This document shows, one piece after another, positions 61,588-64,000 of a stretch of DNA of 64,000 nucleotides. A program made the position numbers and the translations under genes. Source of the DNA: QHVT01 sp036399015. Its GTDB lineage: Bacteria; Acidobacteriota; Thermoanaerobaculia; Gp7-AA8. The notes under the pieces were generated by a model. The model made no database searches and was not told where the DNA came from. It was given only the letters and a program-made list of their open reading frames with translations. The first letter of the stretch is position 1. Each line of letters opens with the position of its first letter. The stretch lies in NCBI GenBank assembly GCA_036399015.1, contig DASWNW010000038.1, positions 124,001-188,000 on the forward strand, in the 5' to 3' direction.

Positions 61588-62610
61588 ATGCGTGGAGTGA
61601 TGATGTACACCGCAGGCGACGTACGCGTGGTGGAGCGTGAGGATCCGAGGATCGTCGCGCCGACGGACGCGATCGTTCGCCTCGCTGCAACTTGTATCTG
61701 CGGATCGGATCTGTGGCCGTACCGCGGGATCGAGCCGGTCGACCATCAGGTCATGGGTCACGAATACGCCGGCATCGTCGAGGAGATCGGCAGCGCCGTG
61801 AAGACGATCAAGCCCGGCGACTTCGTCGTCGGCTCGTTCGTCATCTCCGACAACACGTGCGAGATCTGCCGGTCCGGGTATCCGTCGAAGTGCGTGCACG
61901 CGGAGTTCGTTTCCCAGACGATCGGCACGCAGGCCGAGAAGGCGCGCATCCCGTACGCGGACGGCACGCTCGTGGCGACACCGGGCCCGCCCGATCCGGA
62001 GTTGATCCCGTCGCTGCTCGCGGCTTCCGACGTGCTGGGGACCGGCTGGTTCGCCGCCGTTGCCGCCGAGGCGGGACCGGGGAAGACGGTCGCCGTCGTG
62101 GGTGACGGCGCGGTCGGCTTGATGGCGGTGCTCGCCGCGAAGCAACTCGGCGCGGAACGGATCATCGCCATGTCGCGCCACCCGGAACGGCAGAAGCTCG
62201 CCCGTTTCTACGGCGCAACCGACATCGTCGAGGAACGGGGCGACGAGGGTGTCGCGCGGGTCAAGGAGCTGACGAACGGGCTCGGCGCGCACTCCGTCGT
62301 GGAGGCGGTCGGGACGCAGGAGGCGATGATGCAGGCGATCAACGCCACTCGCGGCGGCGGGCACATGGGGTACGTCGGTGTGCCGTACGAGGCGTCCATC
62401 CCCGCACTCCCACTGTTCTTCAGCGGGATTCACCTGCACGGCGGCCCCGCGCCTGTGCGCCGTTTCCTGCCGGAACTGATTCAGCTCATCTGGGATCGCA
62501 GGATCGACCCCGGCAAAGTCTTCGACCAGACGCTTCCCCTCGACCGCGCCGCGGAAGGCTACAAGGCGATGGATGAGCGTCGTGCGATCAAAACACTGCT
62601 GACGCTGTAA
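61588..62610 (+). CDS. Zinc-dependent medium-chain alcohol dehydrogenase
   Basis: A 340-residue protein. Catalytic zinc ligands are in CICGSDLWPY and GHEYAGIVEEIGS. A partial structural-zinc cluster reads CEICRSGYPSKC, and the NAD(P) motif is VVGDGAVGLMAV. It oxidises or reduces alcohols/aldehydes of unknown identity. ACAGGAGAACCG precedes the ATG. It leads the operon with the lipoprotein hydrolase (20-bp gap) and cupin. Confidence 0.92.
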   Translation: MRGVMMYTAGDVRVVEREDPRIVAPTDAIVRLAATCICGSDLWPYRGIEPVDHQVMGHEYAGIVEEIGSAVKTIKPGDFVVGSFVISDNTCEICRSGYPSKCVHAEFVSQTIGTQAEKARIPYADGTLVATPGPPDPELIPSLLAASDVLGTGWFAAVAAEAGPGKTVAVVGDGAVGLMAVLAAKQLGAERIIAMSRHPERQKLARFYGATDIVEERGDEGVARVKELTNGLGAHSVVEAVGTQEAMMQAINATRGGGHMGYVGVPYEASIPALPLFFSGIHLHGGPAPVRRFLPELIQLIWDRRIDPGKVFDQTLPLDRAAEGYKAMDERRAIKTLLTL

Positions 62611-62630
62611 GGACGAATGAGAACCAAACC

Positions 62631-63719
62631 ATGACAAACACCATTCGTAACGGATTCAGACAAAGTGCCCTGCTCGTCGGCATGGCGCTCCTCACGGCGT
62701 GCGCGGACGTGCAGGAATGGGACAAGACCTTTCGCCGCAGCGGGCAGGTCGATCATCAGAAGGTCACGTTCAAAAACCGCTATGGCATCACCCTGGCGGC
62801 CGACCTGTACCTGCCGAAAAACCGGGGCGGAAAACGGCTGCCGGCGCTTGCCGTCAGCGGACCGTTCGGCGCGGTGAAGGAACAGGCCTCCGGTCTCTAC
62901 GCGCAGGCCATGGCTGAACGGGGATTCGTGACGCTCGCTTTCGATCCGTCGTTCACCGGCGAGAGCGGCGGTCAGCCGCGCCATGTCGCGTCGCCGGACA
63001 TCAACACCGAGGATGTCAGCGCGGCCGTCGATTTCCTCGGATTGCACGAAGCCGTCGACCGGAACCGTATCGGTGCCCTCGGGATCTGCGGATACAGCGG
63101 CATGTCTCTCACCGCCGCGACCACCGACTCGCGGATCAAGGCGGTCGCCACGGCGTCCATGTACGACATGTCGCGCAGCATCAGCCGCGGGTACAAGGAC
63201 AGCTATACCAGGGCGCAACGCCAGCAGATCATGGATTACCTCGGCCGGCAGCGCTGGGCCGATGCCGAGAAGGGCTCCCCTGCGCTCGGCTATCACGAGG
63301 TGCCGTTCGACACGCAGAACAACATCGTGAAGGGAGAGCGCATCCTTCCCGAGACGTTGCCGAAGGATGCGGACCCGGTGACGGCGTCATTCTTCGACTA
63401 TTACAGGACCCCGCGCGGCTTCCACGCGAGAGGCATCAACTCGACGACAGCATGGACCGCGACGACGCCGCTGTCGTTCTTCAACTTCCCGATGTACGCG
63501 AACGTCGAGATGATCTCTCCGCGACCGATTCTGCTGGTGGCGGGAGAGAACGCGCACTCGCGGTATTACTCGGAGGACGTTTACAAGCTCGCGTCCGAGC
63601 CCAAAGAGCTGCTGATCGTGCCGGGGGCGGACCACGTCGACCTGTACGACAGGATGGACAAGATTCCATTCGACAAGTTCGCCGAGTTCTTCAACAGGAA
63701 TCTGGAGGCTGAACCATGA
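62631..63719 (+). CDS. Alpha/beta-hydrolase lipoprotein (dienelactone-hydrolase-like)
   Basis: A 362-residue protein. SALLVGMALLTACAD has a lipobox (LTAC). The hydrolase core has YGITLAADLYLPKNRGGKRL, ERGFVTLAFDPSFTGESGG, and a nucleophile region LGICGYSGMSL where either Cys or Ser could be the active residue. The acid/His region includes LIVPGADHVDLYD. Similar proteins occur next to AraC and dehydrogenase genes. It overlaps the cupin gene by 4 bp. Confidence 0.85.
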   Translation: MTNTIRNGFRQSALLVGMALLTACADVQEWDKTFRRSGQVDHQKVTFKNRYGITLAADLYLPKNRGGKRLPALAVSGPFGAVKEQASGLYAQAMAERGFVTLAFDPSFTGESGGQPRHVASPDINTEDVSAAVDFLGLHEAVDRNRIGALGICGYSGMSLTAATTDSRIKAVATASMYDMSRSISRGYKDSYTRAQRQQIMDYLGRQRWADAEKGSPALGYHEVPFDTQNNIVKGERILPETLPKDADPVTASFFDYYRTPRGFHARGINSTTAWTATTPLSFFNFPMYANVEMISPRPILLVAGENAHSRYYSEDVYKLASEPKELLIVPGADHVDLYDRMDKIPFDKFAEFFNRNLEAEP

Positions 63720-64000
63720 AACACATCCCCGCGATCCTCCTCGCTGCGTCACTCCCGCTCGCGGCAGGGGCGCAGTCGACGATCACGATCGCGCGCGCCG
63801 GCTCGCAGCCCTCGCAGGCGGGACCGGCCGAGCGCTTCACCGGATCCGTGCGCGTCGACCCGCTGTTCGGAATGACTGAGCCCTCCGGCACCTCGGGCGC
63901 TTCCGTTACGTTCGAGCCACGCGCGCGAACGGCGTGGCACAGCCATCCGGCCGGACAGACGCTCATCGTGACGGCAGGCACGGGACGAGTGCAGAGCTGG
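63716..64000 (+). CDS. Secreted cupin-domain protein (3' part cut by window edge)
   Basis: 95 residues are visible. Signal peptide MKHIPAILLAASLPLAAGAQ is followed by the start of a cupin: VTFEPRARTAWHSHPAGQTL, with the two metal-binding His of the first cupin motif, and GTGRVQSW. It resembles carboxymuconolactone-decarboxylase-associated or mandelonitrile-lyase-like cupins. ATGA overlap with the hydrolase places it in the same operon. Confidence 0.85.
   Translation, partial: MKHIPAILLAASLPLAAGAQSTITIARAGSQPSQAGPAERFTGSVRVDPLFGMTEPSGTSGASVTFEPRARTAWHSHPAGQTLIVTAGTGRVQSW

Overview
This is a gene-dense, GC-rich bacterial chromosome segment. Acidobacteriota is the best guess for the source. The clues are a VWFA protein of the type common in that phylum (16287..17342), a large DUF11-repeat surface protein ending in an IPTL-CTERM-like signal, paired M16 peptidases, a tricorn-type protease and DHA2 transporters. 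This is inferred from gene content; no rRNA is present.

Layout. 1-5 kb (minus strand): a GAF membrane protein, a sugar nucleotidyltransferase, a CYTH protein, pgk and gap. 5-8 kb: mtnA, a DUF4149 protein and a DHA2 exporter. 8-11.4 kb: an M16 peptidase pair and a deoxynucleoside kinase. 11.5-13.7 kb: panB, panC and a PanD homologue without the self-cleavage serine. 13.6-17.3 kb: an RNB nuclease, a fused PxpB-PxpC and the VWFA protein. 17.5-21.4 kb: tRNA-Pro, a small membrane protein, a cobalamin adenosyltransferase, a response regulator, GDPD and DUF4177. 21.4-24.2 kb is accessory: a GATC-dense non-coding stretch, a DUF6438 lipoprotein and the remains of two toxin-antitoxin modules, one apparently inserted in a membrane-protein gene. 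24.2-31.2 kb: a DHA2 exporter, PstS, a phosphate-type porin and a large sensor kinase. 31.3-34.9 kb: mazG, yidD, nth and hutU. 35-39.1 kb: a LodA/LodB quinoprotein operon with a HugZ-like gene. 39.2-49.3 kb: the 3369-residue repeat protein. 49.4-51.6 kb: a VOC protein and two decayed genes. 51.6-60.5 kb: AraC, a tricorn protease, a hydrolase, an ECF sigma/anti-sigma pair and a LysR/MFS pair. 60.5-64 kb: an AraC/ADH/hydrolase/cupin cluster.

The most unusual signal is non-coding. At least seven intergenic spots carry a short word (7-14 nt) iterated in tandem on one side of a loop and in inverted orientation on the other. The word is nearly uniform inside an element but differs between elements: GTTCCTCGG (three places), GGTTGTC, ATTCTTCATTCGAA (two places), GTTCATC and GTTGCTG. 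A larger GATC-rich region may be a further case. The words look like variants of one pattern, roughly RTTSNTC. They sit in promoter regions and run into start and stop codons. A second class has a TGGAGC...(G)CTCCA outer pair enclosing two hairpins. One copy lies exactly at the PxpB-PxpC fusion joint, the other behind hutU. I know of no described family matching the first class.

Broken genes are confined to accessory stretches while core genes are intact, which favours real decay over sequencing error. Four convergent gene pairs overlap at their tails, and ATGA overlaps couple many co-directional genes, so the chromosome is very compact apart from these repeats.
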